This document shows, piece after piece, positions 45,099-53,866 of a DNA stretch of 54,036 nt. The stretch lies in the NCBI GenBank assembly GCA_910585265.1, contig CAJUCA010000005.1:1-54036 (forward strand), in the 5' to 3' direction. The DNA is from an uncultured Oscillospiraceae bacterium (lineage in GTDB: Bacteria > Bacillota > Clostridia > Oscillospirales > Oscillospiraceae). Made by a program: the position numbers and the translations under genes. The first letter of the stretch is position 1, and every line of letters begins with the position of its first letter. The notes below the pieces were generated by a model that was given only the letters and a program-made list of their open reading frames with translations, ran no database searches and was not told the DNA's origin.

Positions 45099-46991
45099 TC
45101 ACGCCTCCCAGCCGCCCTCGGGCGGCTGCTCGGTGGGCGTGGGCTCCGCCGGGGGATCGGTGACGATGGGAGGCTCGGTGACCACGGGCGGCTCCGTCAC
45201 CACAGGCGGCTCCGTGACCACCGGAGGCTCCGTCACCACGGGCGGCTCGGTGACGGGGGGATCGGTGACGGCGGGCGGCTCGGTGGCGGGGGGTTCGGTG
45301 ACGGGCGGGGTGGTCTCCGGGCCCACGGCGGGACCCCAGGGGCCCTCGTCCGCCGGGTTGTAGAGGATCACCTTGTCCCGCTTATTGTACTTGCTGTGGT
45401 TCTCAAAGGTGCGGGAGATGAGATTGCCGTTGGCATCATACACGCAGCGGTACACGTCCACCACATACCCGGTATAGGGCGTGGTTTTCACCTTGGTGGT
45501 GCCCCGGGGGATGGTCTCGTCCGGCTCGTACACGGTGGTCCAGGCGGTGGAGCCAAGGGTGTACCGCTCCGTCTTCACGGAGATATTGTCCGGGTTGCTG
45601 CCGTAGAACTGCACCGTCAGCTTGCCCCAGGCCCCGCCCTCGCAGTAGGCCACGATCTTGATGGGGAAGCCGGTGTTGTTGCGGAACTTGAAGTCCAGGC
45701 TGGGGTAGTAGATGGTGGCGTCCAGCCCGTTGGGGATATACCCGGTGGAGAAGGCGTGGCACGCCCGCTTGACGATCTCCAGGTTGGCGTACACCGCGCA
45801 GTAGTACAGGCTGGAGGACACCTGGCACACGCCGCCGCCGTCCATGGGCACCGTCTCGCCGTCCTTGTATCCGGTGCTGGGCTTGTAGCCGTTGCGGGTG
45901 CTGGGGTCGCCGATGGCCCCGATATAGGAGAACACCTGCCCGGGCTGGATCACCGTGCCGTTGCAGAAGGAGGCCGCCCGGGCCACGTTGAAGGAGCGGT
46001 TGGCCACCCCGTCCATATTGGTGGTGACCTCCGCCAGCAGATCCTTATAGTACAGCCGCTCGTCCCCGTTGGTGTCCGGCGGGATATAGGACAGGGGGAT
46101 GGTGACGGGCTCGCCGGGGGCGGCCTCGTCCAGCAGCTTCTGGGCCTCCTCCGGATCCACCGTCCGGCCGATGACGGCGGGGGTCAGCTTGCCGTTTTCG
46201 TCCACGCCGGGGGCCTTCGGCTCCACGTGAACCAGGTCCCGCACCACCGTGCCGGACAGCTCCGCGCCGGAAACAGGCTCGGCCTCCACCTGAAGCTCCG
46301 TCTCCCCGTTGGTCAACGCCTCCTCCACCCGGGCCAGCAGGGCGTCGGTGTCCAGCTCCTGCCCGTCATGGCCGGGGGTGACGGTGACTTCCTCCTCCCC
46401 CAGCTCGTAGGTGAAGTCCACCGGGTCCACCTTCAGCTCTTGGGCGATGGACTGGATCACTTTTTTCGCCTCGGCCTCCCCCTCCTCGGTGAAGGCGGCG
46501 GCGGACAGGGACATCTGGGACGGCTCCTGGGCCATGCCCAGCCACAGCGCGCCCAGCTTCCACAGGGGCTGGCCCTCCTTGGCGGCGAAGCCGCCGTCCA
46601 CAGCCGCCTCCGGGGAGCAGGCCATCAGCTCTCCGGTCAGCTCCTTTTTCTGGCCGTCGCCGTAGAGCAGGGTCAGCTTGCGCTCGGTGAGCCGCAGCTC
46701 CATCTCCCGGGACACCACCTCCAGGGCGTCCTCCCGGGAGAGCCCGCCCAGGTCGGCCACGGTCTCGCCCTTGTCGTCCACGGCCACCGCCCCGGGGAGC
46801 AGGAACCCGTTGTCCTTCACCCAGGCGCACAGGCCGAAATAGCCCCCTGCCGCCGCCGCAACAAGGGCCGCGGCGCACAGTCCGGCGATGAAGCCCACGG
46901 GTGCCTTTTTCGCCGCCCGGCGGCCCGGAGGGGCCTTCGGCGGGTTCGGATCGTCCGGGATATTGGGGGTATTCGGGGTCGATTCTTCCAT
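45099..46991 (-). CDS. VanW family surface protein with TEPP repeat tail
   Basis: 630 residues from the ATG at 46991 (GTG one codon earlier is possible). Cytoplasmic Pro-rich N-terminus, one membrane helix (about 33-57), peptidoglycan-binding-like domains, then the VanW domain (about 320-450; NRSFNVARAASFCNG, FSYIGAIGDPSTRNGYK, GGGVCQVSSSLYYCAVYANL). A G5-like segment follows. The last about 75 residues are a Pro-Thr-Glu tail built on PPVVTE. VanW proteins are cell-wall associated and of unclear activity. There is no sorting signal. Confidence 0.88.
   Translation of the reverse strand: MEESTPNTPNIPDDPNPPKAPPGRRAAKKAPVGFIAGLCAAALVAAAAGGYFGLCAWVKDNGFLLPGAVAVDDKGETVADLGGLSREDALEVVSREMELRLTERKLTLLYGDGQKKELTGELMACSPEAAVDGGFAAKEGQPLWKLGALWLGMAQEPSQMSLSAAAFTEEGEAEAKKVIQSIAQELKVDPVDFTYELGEEEVTVTPGHDGQELDTDALLARVEEALTNGETELQVEAEPVSGAELSGTVVRDLVHVEPKAPGVDENGKLTPAVIGRTVDPEEAQKLLDEAAPGEPVTIPLSYIPPDTNGDERLYYKDLLAEVTTNMDGVANRSFNVARAASFCNGTVIQPGQVFSYIGAIGDPSTRNGYKPSTGYKDGETVPMDGGGVCQVSSSLYYCAVYANLEIVKRACHAFSTGYIPNGLDATIYYPSLDFKFRNNTGFPIKIVAYCEGGAWGKLTVQFYGSNPDNISVKTERYTLGSTAWTTVYEPDETIPRGTTKVKTTPYTGYVVDVYRCVYDANGNLISRTFENHSKYNKRDKVILYNPADEGPWGPAVGPETTPPVTEPPATEPPAVTDPPVTEPPVVTEPPVVTEPPVVTEPPVVTEPPIVTDPPAEPTPTEQPPEGGWEA
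45166..45320. repeat. 18-bp tandem repeat inside the VanW gene
   Basis: Successive GGCTCCGTCACCACGGGC-like units with an 18-bp period encode PPVVTE hexapeptides. Synonymous differences between units show that they are not very recent duplicates. Confidence 0.85.
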
Positions 46992-47142
46992 CACGTCACA
47001 ACCTCCCTATGTTGAAGCCGTACCGTTAAAAAAACCGCGGCGGTATCTTTTCCGGCCCTTCGGGCGGGAAAAGCGGACACACAGCGGCGTTTTTGAACCA
47101 AAGTGCGGCCCAGCTCCATCGTACTATCTGAGTAACGGCACT

Positions 47143-47171
47143 ATTTTACCACTATATATGGAATTGGGCAA
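47143..47171 (-). promoter_or_regulatory. Promoter upstream of the VanW gene
   Basis: Minus strand TTGCCC (47171-47166), 17 bp, TAAAAT (47148-47143). The leader of about 150 nt contains a CTTTTCC / GGAAAAG hairpin (47047-47073) and a later T7 run, possibly regulatory. Nothing else is seen in the 290-bp gap before fbp. Confidence 0.65.
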
Positions 47172-47284
47172 GAAATTTCCCACAAAAAAAGGTTACAGTT
47201 TGGTATCAATTTCTGGTAAACGGGCCGCGGCCCTGGGAGCAGTCCCCGGGGAAGGGGCCTGTCTCCCGGGGTCGCGGCGTCCAG

Positions 47285-49282
47285 TCAGGTCTTATGGCTC
47301 TCCACAATCGCGCCGCTGCGGTAGGCCCGCAGCAGATCCAGCAGGTCGTCCACCTGGTCCTGCATCCGGCGGCCGTTGTCGGTGTCGTGGATGGTGGCCC
47401 GCCGCTCCAGCCGGTCGAAGATCTGGGAGGTGGAGGTGATGTCCCAGTTCTTGCGGATGGCCTCCTCCCGTCCGGCGAAGGGCTGGTGGGCCACCAGCCG
47501 GAAGCAGGCGGAGTTGTAGATCAGGGTGTACCCGGCGATGCCCGTGGTCTTTTGGTAGGCCTTGCAGAAGCCGCCGTCGATGACGATGAGCCTGCCGCCC
47601 CCCTTCACCGGGCTCTCCCCCTTCCGGGACTTCACGGGGACGTGGCCGTTGATGATGTGGCTGTGGGACTCCTCCAGGCCGAACTCCCTCAGAATCCCCT
47701 CGCACACGGCGGGGTCGTTGTAGAGGGTGTAGTAGGCGTTTTTCGTCTCCGTGTGGGTGGACTCGTCCTCCACAAAACGCCGCTCGAAGGTGGTCATGCG
47801 GTCCCGGCCGAAGATGGGGCTGTTCCGCCCGCACCACAGCCACCACAGGAAGTCCATGCCGAACTGCCGCTCCGGGGAGCCGGGCCTGTTGTAGTAGGCC
47901 CGGCGGGCGGTGAGGTCGGCGTAGTCCAAAAACTCCTTGCCGGACAGATCCTTGCAGCCCACGGAGAAGGACAGCAGCCTGCCGTCCGCCGCCATGGGGA
48001 TGCAGCCGTGGAACAGCAGGTTCCCGTTGTAAACCCGGTACAGGCTTCCCTTGGAGTACAGGAAGCGCACGTGCCGCTGGAGCTTCTCGCTGTGCCGGAA
48101 GGAGCGGGTGAGGGTGCTGATCAGGGCGTCCTCCTGGGGGGTGAGGGCGTAGGGGTCCTTGGGGTCCACGGTGGGGAAGTCGGTGTCCAGCATGGGGCAG
48201 GTCACGCCGTCGATCTCCACCGTCCTGTTCTGGTAGTCCACCTTGTCCAGCAGCAGGCGGTCGTCCATGTGGAAGGAGGGGTTGCGGCGGATCTTCTGCC
48301 CCTCCAGCTTGAACAGGATCATGGTGATGGCCTTGTGCATCCGGGCGGCCAGCAGCTTGTCCCGCTCGGAGAAGCTGCCCTCGTCCTCCTTGGCGATCTT
48401 CACCTGGAACCGGCTCACGTCGCACTTGCGGTAAACCTCGTCGGCGAACACGGACAGGGGCCGCAGGGAGATGCCGTACCCCGTCTCGATGACCTCCAGG
48501 TTGTTGTAGCGCAGGGAGTTGGCCAGCACCGTGGCTACCAGCGTCCGGGAGCCGGAGGCGGCCCCCATCCACAAAATGTCGTGGTTGCCCCACTGAATGT
48601 CCACGCTGTGGTACTCCATGAGGGCGTCCATGATCACGTCCGCACCGGGGCCCCGGTCGAAGATGTCCCCCACCAGATGGAGGTGGTCCACCGCCAGCCG
48701 CTTGATCAGCTCGCACAGCTGGATGAGGAAGTTGGAGGCCCGGTCCAGGTCGATGATGGTGTTGATGATGTTCTCGTAGTAGCCCCGCTTGTCCGCCTCG
48801 TTCTGCTCGAAGTGGGTGTGGATCAGCTCGTCGATGATGTAGGCGTAATCCTTGGGCATGGCCTTGCGCACCTTGGAGCGGGTGTATTTCGCGCTCACCA
48901 GGCAGCACAGGTCGATGAGGCGGTGGAAGGTGATGCGGTACCACTCCCGCATATCCTCCGTTTCCCGCTCGATCTCCTCCAGCTTCTCCTCGGGGTAGTA
49001 GATGAGGGTGGCCAGCTGATCCCGGTCGGACCGGGGGACGGACGCCCCCAGCAGGTCGTCGATCTTCTCCCGCACCACGCCGGAGGCGGAGTTGAGTATG
49101 TGCTGAAAGGCCTCGAACTCGCCGTGGACGTCGGAGATGAAGTGTTCGGTGGCCTTGGGCAGGTTCTGGATGGCCCGGAGGTTGATGATCTCGGTGCTGG
49201 CCTGCTGGACGGTGGGGTACTGCTTGGCCAGCAGCTTCAGGTACTCCAGCTTCTGGGGGGTAAATTCGGCGGCGCGCTTCAT
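47285..49282 (-). CDS. fbp: Fructose-1,6-bisphosphatase, class III
   Basis: 665 residues from the ATG at 49282, with AAGGAG 8 nt upstream; an in-frame GTG at 49291 overlaps the ribosome site. This is the large Firmicutes-type FBPase of the calcineurin-like phosphoesterase fold, with metal motifs FISDVHGEFEAF, LVGDIFDRGPGADVIMD, WGNHDILWMGA and the late INGHVPVK. It dephosphorylates fructose-1,6-bisphosphate in gluconeogenesis. Class III enzymes are typically activated by phosphoenolpyruvate. It is monocistronic. Confidence 0.96.
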   Translation of the reverse strand: MKRAAEFTPQKLEYLKLLAKQYPTVQQASTEIINLRAIQNLPKATEHFISDVHGEFEAFQHILNSASGVVREKIDDLLGASVPRSDRDQLATLIYYPEEKLEEIERETEDMREWYRITFHRLIDLCCLVSAKYTRSKVRKAMPKDYAYIIDELIHTHFEQNEADKRGYYENIINTIIDLDRASNFLIQLCELIKRLAVDHLHLVGDIFDRGPGADVIMDALMEYHSVDIQWGNHDILWMGAASGSRTLVATVLANSLRYNNLEVIETGYGISLRPLSVFADEVYRKCDVSRFQVKIAKEDEGSFSERDKLLAARMHKAITMILFKLEGQKIRRNPSFHMDDRLLLDKVDYQNRTVEIDGVTCPMLDTDFPTVDPKDPYALTPQEDALISTLTRSFRHSEKLQRHVRFLYSKGSLYRVYNGNLLFHGCIPMAADGRLLSFSVGCKDLSGKEFLDYADLTARRAYYNRPGSPERQFGMDFLWWLWCGRNSPIFGRDRMTTFERRFVEDESTHTETKNAYYTLYNDPAVCEGILREFGLEESHSHIINGHVPVKSRKGESPVKGGGRLIVIDGGFCKAYQKTTGIAGYTLIYNSACFRLVAHQPFAGREEAIRKNWDITSTSQIFDRLERRATIHDTDNGRRMQDQVDDLLDLLRAYRSGAIVESHKT

Positions 49283-49442
49283 GACGGTCACTCCTTGGAG
49301 CAGATTTTTTGTATGCCTGTATTATGGCATGGTTTTGGGAAAAAGAAAAGAGGAAAAGCGGGAAAACTGGAAATTTTATGGGCGGCGTCCGGAATTTTTT
49401 GTTAAAATGGTAACAGGAAGCAAAAAATATTTGGGATCACGC

Positions 49443-49467
49443 AACCAAACGGGCCCCGAATTACGTA
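49443..49467 (+). promoter_or_regulatory. Possible ECF-type promoter for the sigma factor operon
   Basis: AACC (49443-49446), 17 bp, CGTA (49464-49467), resembling SigW-like ECF promoters (AAC near -35, CGTA near -10) and suggesting autoregulation. There is no good sigma-A match nearby. Confidence 0.45.
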
Positions 49468-49509
49468 TTACCAGCAGAACCGCTTCGAACGGAGGAAAGG
49501 AGGGGGCCC

Positions 49510-50001
49510 ATGGGGGACTGGTGGAACGACCCCGGCGCGCTGGCCCGGCAGTACGCCCCGGCGGTGTACCGGCTGGCCTACGCCAGGACGGGGAACCGGG
49601 CCGACGCGGAGGACGTGATGCAGGAGGTGTTCCTCCGCCTGGTCAAGGCCAGGCCGTCCTTCGGCAGCGGGGCCCACGCCAAGGCGTGGCTGCTGCGGGT
49701 GGCGGCCAACTGCGCCAGCGACCTGTTCCGCCTGCCCTGGCGGAAGCGGGAGGAGCCGCTGGAGGAGGACGTGTCCGCGCCGGAGGAGCCGGGGGAGGGA
49801 AGCGTGACCCAGGCGGTGCTCTCCCTGCCCGCCCGGTACCGCGTCCCCATCCACCTGTACTACTATGAGGAATACTCTGTGGCCGAGATCGCCGGGATCA
49901 TGGGAAAAAGCGAGGGGACAGTGAAGTCCTGGCTGTTCCGGGCCCGCGCCCTGCTGCGGGACAAGCTGAAGGAGGGGGATGGGGTTGAAGGACAGGTATA
50001 A
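49510..50001 (+). CDS. ECF-family RNA polymerase sigma factor
   Basis: 163 residues with AGGAGGGGG before the ATG. Region 2 (AVYRLAYARTGNRADAEDVM, QEVFLRLVKA) and region 4 (LPARYRVPIHLYYYEEYSVA, EIAGIMGKSEGTVKSWLFRA) are clear; there are no extra domains. The downstream gene overlaps by 23 nt and encodes a membrane protein expected to act as its anti-sigma factor. Such pairs control envelope or antimicrobial stress responses. Confidence 0.93.
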   Translation: MGDWWNDPGALARQYAPAVYRLAYARTGNRADAEDVMQEVFLRLVKARPSFGSGAHAKAWLLRVAANCASDLFRLPWRKREEPLEEDVSAPEEPGEGSVTQAVLSLPARYRVPIHLYYYEEYSVAEIAGIMGKSEGTVKSWLFRARALLRDKLKEGDGVEGQV

Positions 50002-51421
50002 ACAGGAGCTGGAGCGGCTCGGCCCCGGGCAGGAGGAGCTGGAGCGGCTCTACACACTAATCGAAGGAGGAACTGATATGAAGTGGAAAAAGTGGCTGGG
50101 CCGCCGGGCTGTGGCGGCCATCGCGGTGTGCGCCGCCCTGACGCTCACGGCAACGGCGGCGGCGGTGCCGGCGGTCTGGCGCAGCCTACAGGAGCATTTG
50201 GGGCCCTTCGCCCCCTACGCCCAGTACATCAAGGGGGCGTCCTGCTCCGACCAGGGGATCAAAATCCAAATACTCAGCGCGCTGTCCGACGATCTGGCGG
50301 CCCGGTTCTACCTGTCCGTCCAGGATGTGGAGGGGGACCGGCTCAACGAGTTTCTGGAGCTGACCGGACGCCTGACGGCGGGGGAGGAAAAGCTGACGGA
50401 GGCGCAGGCTTCGGGGGAGGGCATCATAGGCGGCGGTTCCCCCTCCACCCGCAATTTCAAGCTGGTCTCCTATGACCCGGACACCAGAACCGCCCTGCTC
50501 TCCGCCACCGTTTACTATGAGGAGGCGGCGCGGCCCACGGAGAAGGCCCGGCTGGAGGTCACGGGTATGACCACCAGGCTGGCCGAGGTGTGGCTGGACA
50601 TCCCCTGCGCGTCCGTCACAGGCAGAACGCTGAACAGCCTGCCTGTGGGCGAAAACGACAAGGTGATCTACCAGGCCAGCGACTCAGGCTTCCCCGGATA
50701 CACCAACGCCGTCCTGCCCGCCCGGAAGGTGGTGCTGGCCCCCGGCCAGACCCCCATGGACATTGAGGGCACGGAGGATATCCGGGTATCCTCCATGGGC
50801 TTCGCCAGCGACGGCCGCTTCCACGTCCGCCTGGACTTCGCCGAAGGGGTGCGGCCGGGGCTGCATCAGGACGGGAAAAGCGACCTCATGTTTGGCCTCT
50901 ACGGCGTGGATGACAACAGCAACAATCGGTTCTTTGTGTACCAGCAGACCCTGGTAGACGGCGGCATGGACATCCTGTTCCCCCTCATCAAGGCGGAGGA
51001 TCTCCAGACGCTGCAAAGCGGCCAGGTGAAGCTCACCGGCCGCTATTGGCGGCCCGGCGCGGACATTGAGGGCAGCTGGTCGGTGGACTTCGACCTGGAA
51101 TATTACGCCTCCACCGTTCTGGACTGGACGGACGCGGTGAACGGCTGGCGGATGAAGGAGGTGACCCTCTCCCCGCTGAGCGTCACCATGACGGGCTATA
51201 AGGGCGACAGCTCGGGCGCGTTGGCTTACACACCCCTGTACGCCGTGAAAAAGGACGGCACGGAAATTGCCGCCGAGCCGGGGTCGGGCCGTTACTCCAA
51301 CCTGGAAGTGAACGGCGGAGAGGGCTGGGAGTGCTACGCCACCTGGTACTTTGTGGAGCCGGTGGAGGTGGAGGACATCGCCTGCCTCTCCGTGAAAGGC
51401 ACGCGGATCCCGGTGAACTGA
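49979..51421 (+). CDS. Probable membrane-bound anti-sigma protein (DUF4179-like)
   Basis: 480 residues. The cytoplasmic N-terminus (about 1-40; DRYKQELERLGPGQEELERL) is the likely sigma-binding helix. One membrane helix (about 43-65) is followed by a large outer domain of about 410 residues, largely beta-strand in appearance (FYLSVQDVEGDRL, DIRVSSMGFASDGRFHVRLD). It resembles the DUF4179/DUF5643 anti-sigma-like proteins found beside ECF factors. It overlaps the sigma gene by 23 nt. The signal sensed is unknown. Confidence 0.78.
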   Translation: MGLKDRYKQELERLGPGQEELERLYTLIEGGTDMKWKKWLGRRAVAAIAVCAALTLTATAAAVPAVWRSLQEHLGPFAPYAQYIKGASCSDQGIKIQILSALSDDLAARFYLSVQDVEGDRLNEFLELTGRLTAGEEKLTEAQASGEGIIGGGSPSTRNFKLVSYDPDTRTALLSATVYYEEAARPTEKARLEVTGMTTRLAEVWLDIPCASVTGRTLNSLPVGENDKVIYQASDSGFPGYTNAVLPARKVVLAPGQTPMDIEGTEDIRVSSMGFASDGRFHVRLDFAEGVRPGLHQDGKSDLMFGLYGVDDNSNNRFFVYQQTLVDGGMDILFPLIKAEDLQTLQSGQVKLTGRYWRPGADIEGSWSVDFDLEYYASTVLDWTDAVNGWRMKEVTLSPLSVTMTGYKGDSSGALAYTPLYAVKKDGTEIAAEPGSGRYSNLEVNGGEGWECYATWYFVEPVEVEDIACLSVKGTRIPVN

Positions 51422-51437
51422 ATCCAGCCGGAACAAA

Positions 51438-51475
51438 CCGGGCGCGGAAGCGGGTTTTCCCCCTTCCGCGCCCGG
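51438..51475. terminator. Terminator between the sigma operon and the YCII gene
   Basis: CCGGGCGCGGAAG / CTTCCGCGCCCGG, 13 bp perfect, between converging genes. Confidence 0.85.
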
Positions 51476-51483
51476 TCTTTCGT

Positions 51484-51783
51484 TCAGAGCAGGTAGTTAT
51501 TGTCCCGGTTGGCGGGCTGCATGGCCTTCAGCTTGTAGGCCGCGAAGCCCTCCGCCACCAGCGGCTCCCGCCGGCACAGCTCCTCCGCCGCCTCGTAGCT
51601 GTCCGCCCGGAGAATGTACATACCCGCCACGCCGGGGTAGCCCTTGAACACCCCGCACAGCTCCAGATGCCCCTGGTCATCCAGGGCCCGCAGGTTTTCC
51701 ACATGGCGTTCCACCGCCGCCTTGGTGAGCCGGTTATAGGTCTTGGTTTTCTCGATAAACATCACGTACAGCCAGTCGTTCAT
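51484..51783 (-). CDS. YCII family protein
   Basis: 99 residues. YCII fold hallmarks: LYVMFIEKTKTYNRL at the N-terminus, the conserved His in AAVERHVENLRAL, then GVFKGYPGVAGMYILRADSY and a C-terminal VAEGFAAYKLKAM. These ferredoxin-like proteins have a presumed His/Asp active site; YciI-type members are poorly characterised. It follows recR by 45 nt and may be co-transcribed with it. Confidence 0.88.
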   Translation of the reverse strand: MNDWLYVMFIEKTKTYNRLTKAAVERHVENLRALDDQGHLELCGVFKGYPGVAGMYILRADSYEAAEELCRREPLVAEGFAAYKLKAMQPANRDNNYLL

Positions 51784-51828
51784 GGGGACAGCTCCTTTCT
51801 TTTTTGGGGGGGCTTTTATAGTTTCCCG

Positions 51829-52431
51829 CTATATTTCCCTGCGGCCCTCCAGGGCACGCATGAGGGTGGCGTCGTCGGCGAACTCCAGGTGGCTGCCCAC
51901 CGGGATGCCGTAGGCCAGCCGGGTGGTTTTCACCCCGAAGGGCTTCAGCAGCCGGGACAGGTACAGGGCGGTGGTCTCCCCCTCGGTGTCCGGGTTGGTG
52001 GCCATAATGACCTCCTCGATCCCCCCGGCGGACACCCGCTCCACCAGCTGGGCGATGCGCAGATCGTCCGGCCCCACGTGGTTCATGGGGGAGATCACCC
52101 CGTGGAGCACGTGGTACAGCCCGCCGTATTCCCGGGAGCGTTCCATGGCCATCACATCCTTGGGGTCGGCCACCACGCAGACGGTGGCGTGATCCCGCCG
52201 GGAGGAGGCGCAGAGGGGGCACTCCCCCTCCCCGTCGGTGAGGTTCTGGCACACGGGGCAGCAGCCGATGGAGGTTTTGGCGTCCAGCAGGGCGGCGGCG
52301 AAGGCCTTGGCGGTCTCCTCCGGCTGGTCCAGGATGTAGAAGGCCAGCCGCTGCGCGCTCTTGCGGCCCACGCCGGGGAGCTTGGCGAACTGCTCCACTA
52401 AATTTTCCAGGGCGGCGGGGAAGTAGTCCAT
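51829..52431 (-). CDS. recR: Recombination protein RecR
   Basis: 200 residues from the ATG at 52431 (GGAGG about 11 nt upstream; an ATG at 52455 would lie before the ribosome site). Helix-hairpin-helix N-terminus (LVEQFAKLPGVGRKSAQRLA), the Cys4 zinc finger (CCPVCQNLTDGEGECPLC) and a Toprim domain (VCVVADPKDVMAMERSREYG, VIMATNPDTEGETTALYL). It works with RecO/RecF to load RecA at gaps. The usual dnaX-yaaK neighbours are absent. Confidence 0.96.
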   Translation of the reverse strand: MDYFPAALENLVEQFAKLPGVGRKSAQRLAFYILDQPEETAKAFAAALLDAKTSIGCCPVCQNLTDGEGECPLCASSRRDHATVCVVADPKDVMAMERSREYGGLYHVLHGVISPMNHVGPDDLRIAQLVERVSAGGIEEVIMATNPDTEGETTALYLSRLLKPFGVKTTRLAYGIPVGSHLEFADDATLMRALEGRREI

Positions 52432-52464
52432 GGGAATACGCACCTCCGTGAACATGGGAAAAAT

Positions 52465-53016
52465 TTAACCGTCGTAGTGCTTATGGCTGGTGTAGTACCA
52501 GCCGGGTGGGTCAAGGGGATGCCACCAGTCCTCCAGGGGCCGGCCCTGGTAGTCCGCGTCCCGCCAGAGCAGGCAATAGGCTTGCCGATAATGCCCCTCC
52601 GTGGGTGTGCCGTAGGGAACCCACTCCTCCTCGGCGGAAAAATGGATCTCCAGCGCGCCCTTTTCGTCAAAGGAACAGGATACCGACGTAAAATATCGGC
52701 GGCGGGCGATGGCCTCCCATGCGGCGCGCAGATTCGGGGCGGCGGGACGCTCCTCCCGTTCCCCCAGGAAAAGACCCTCGCGGACGGTGGTCAGCGTATG
52801 GTCGGGGAAAGCGGTGTATATGGCGGCCAGCCCATACCGTTCCCCGGGACGGGCGGCCTCCTCCCGGCACAGGGCCGCGAACTCCTCCAACAACACTTGG
52901 TTCCGGAGGAAAAAGGCGGCGGTATTGCGGTTGGAGGGCTGAGCGGCAAGAAACAGCCCCAGGGCGGCGGGGACAAGAACCAGGGCAAGGGCGGTAAGGC
53001 CCCTGCGCCTGTTCAT
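52465..53016 (-). CDS. Hypothetical membrane-anchored protein, 183 aa
   Basis: A basic start (MNRRRG) and one hydrophobic segment (about residues 7-25) suggest an anchored extracytoplasmic protein. The rest is soluble, with EWVPYGTPTEGHYRQAYCLL, WRDADYQG and a Trp/Tyr/His-rich C-terminus. No family was recognised. Its start overlaps the rpe stop by four bases (ATGA), so the two are translationally coupled. Confidence 0.65.
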   Translation of the reverse strand: MNRRRGLTALALVLVPAALGLFLAAQPSNRNTAAFFLRNQVLLEEFAALCREEAARPGERYGLAAIYTAFPDHTLTTVREGLFLGEREERPAAPNLRAAWEAIARRRYFTSVSCSFDEKGALEIHFSAEEEWVPYGTPTEGHYRQAYCLLWRDADYQGRPLEDWWHPLDPPGWYYTSHKHYDG

Positions 53017-53663
53017 GGCCTGCCCCGCAGGACCTCGATGGCCCTTGCCGGGTCGTCCGCGCCGTACACCGCCGACCCCGCCACCAGCACCGTGGCCCCG
53101 GCCTCAATCACCCGCTCCGCCGTGCCCGGGGCGATGCCGCCGTCCACCTCCAGCTCGCAGGCGGGGTGATAGCGGTCGATGAGCGCACGCACCTCCCGGA
53201 TGGTGTCCAGCTGGCCCTCCATGAACTTCTGCCCGCCGAACCCCGGCTCCACCGTCATCACCAGCACCATGTCCAGCGTCTCCAGATAAGGCAGGACAGC
53301 CTTAGCCGACGTGATGGGCCGCAGGGCCGCCGCCTTCTTCACCCCGTTGGCCTCCATGGCGTGGAGGGCATCGGCGATGCGGGTGGGGTGGTCGGCCTCC
53401 AGGTGGACGGACAGCAGGTCCGCCCCCGCCTTGCAGAAGGCGTCGATATACCGGGCGGGCTTGTCGATCATCAGGTGGACGTCCAGGAACATCCCCGTGT
53501 GCTTGCGGATGGACTCCACCACCGGAACGCCGATGGTAATGTTGGGGACGAAGGCCCCGTCCATCACGTCCACGTGGAGCCAGTCCGCGCCGGACACCCG
53601 GTTGATGTCCCGCTCCAAATTGCAAAAATCCGCCGAGAGAATGGAAGGGGCGATTTTCACCAT
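53013..53663 (-). CDS. rpe: Ribulose-phosphate 3-epimerase
   Basis: 216 residues from the ATG at 53663 (GAGGGAG upstream); longer readings run into repeat DNA. TIM-barrel motifs: KIAPSILSADFCNLERDI, LHVDVMDGAFVPNITIG, DVHLMIDKP, VLVMTVEPGFGGQKFM and the catalytic ELEVDGGI. It interconverts ribulose-5-phosphate and xylulose-5-phosphate in the pentose phosphate pathway. The upstream 370 bp to the window edge contain no recognisable gene. Confidence 0.96.
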   Translation of the reverse strand: MVKIAPSILSADFCNLERDINRVSGADWLHVDVMDGAFVPNITIGVPVVESIRKHTGMFLDVHLMIDKPARYIDAFCKAGADLLSVHLEADHPTRIADALHAMEANGVKKAAALRPITSAKAVLPYLETLDMVLVMTVEPGFGGQKFMEGQLDTIREVRALIDRYHPACELEVDGGIAPGTAERVIEAGATVLVAGSAVYGADDPARAIEVLRGRP

Positions 53664-53866
53664 AATTTTCTCCCTCTTTCTTTGATCTGGGCTTGGGCGC
53701 GGGGCCTGTCCCCGGCGGCGGGCCTGGGGCAGCCCCGCCGCCCCCGCATAGGATAGAACACGCGGAAGTCCGCCGGCGGCGGCGTTGGATGGCTCCCCAC
53801 GCCCCCTGGCCCGCGTCCAGCAGGCCCGCCGCAGGGCGCGCCGCACCTGAATACCCCGCACCGCTG

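Noticed and set aside
45166..45320. CRISPR-like or intergenic minisatellite
   Set aside because: The 18-bp period is in frame inside the VanW gene and encodes PPVVTE repeats; it is coding sequence.
44550..47015. Very long plus-strand open frame opposite the VanW and DUF2461 genes
   Set aside because: Antisense shadow of GC-rich coding DNA. The minus-strand products are recognisable families with ribosome sites.
53664..53861. 66-residue N-terminal extension of rpe
   Set aside because: Arg/Gly-rich translation of repeat DNA. The family starts at MVKIAPSILSADF and the ribosome site fits the ATG at 53663.
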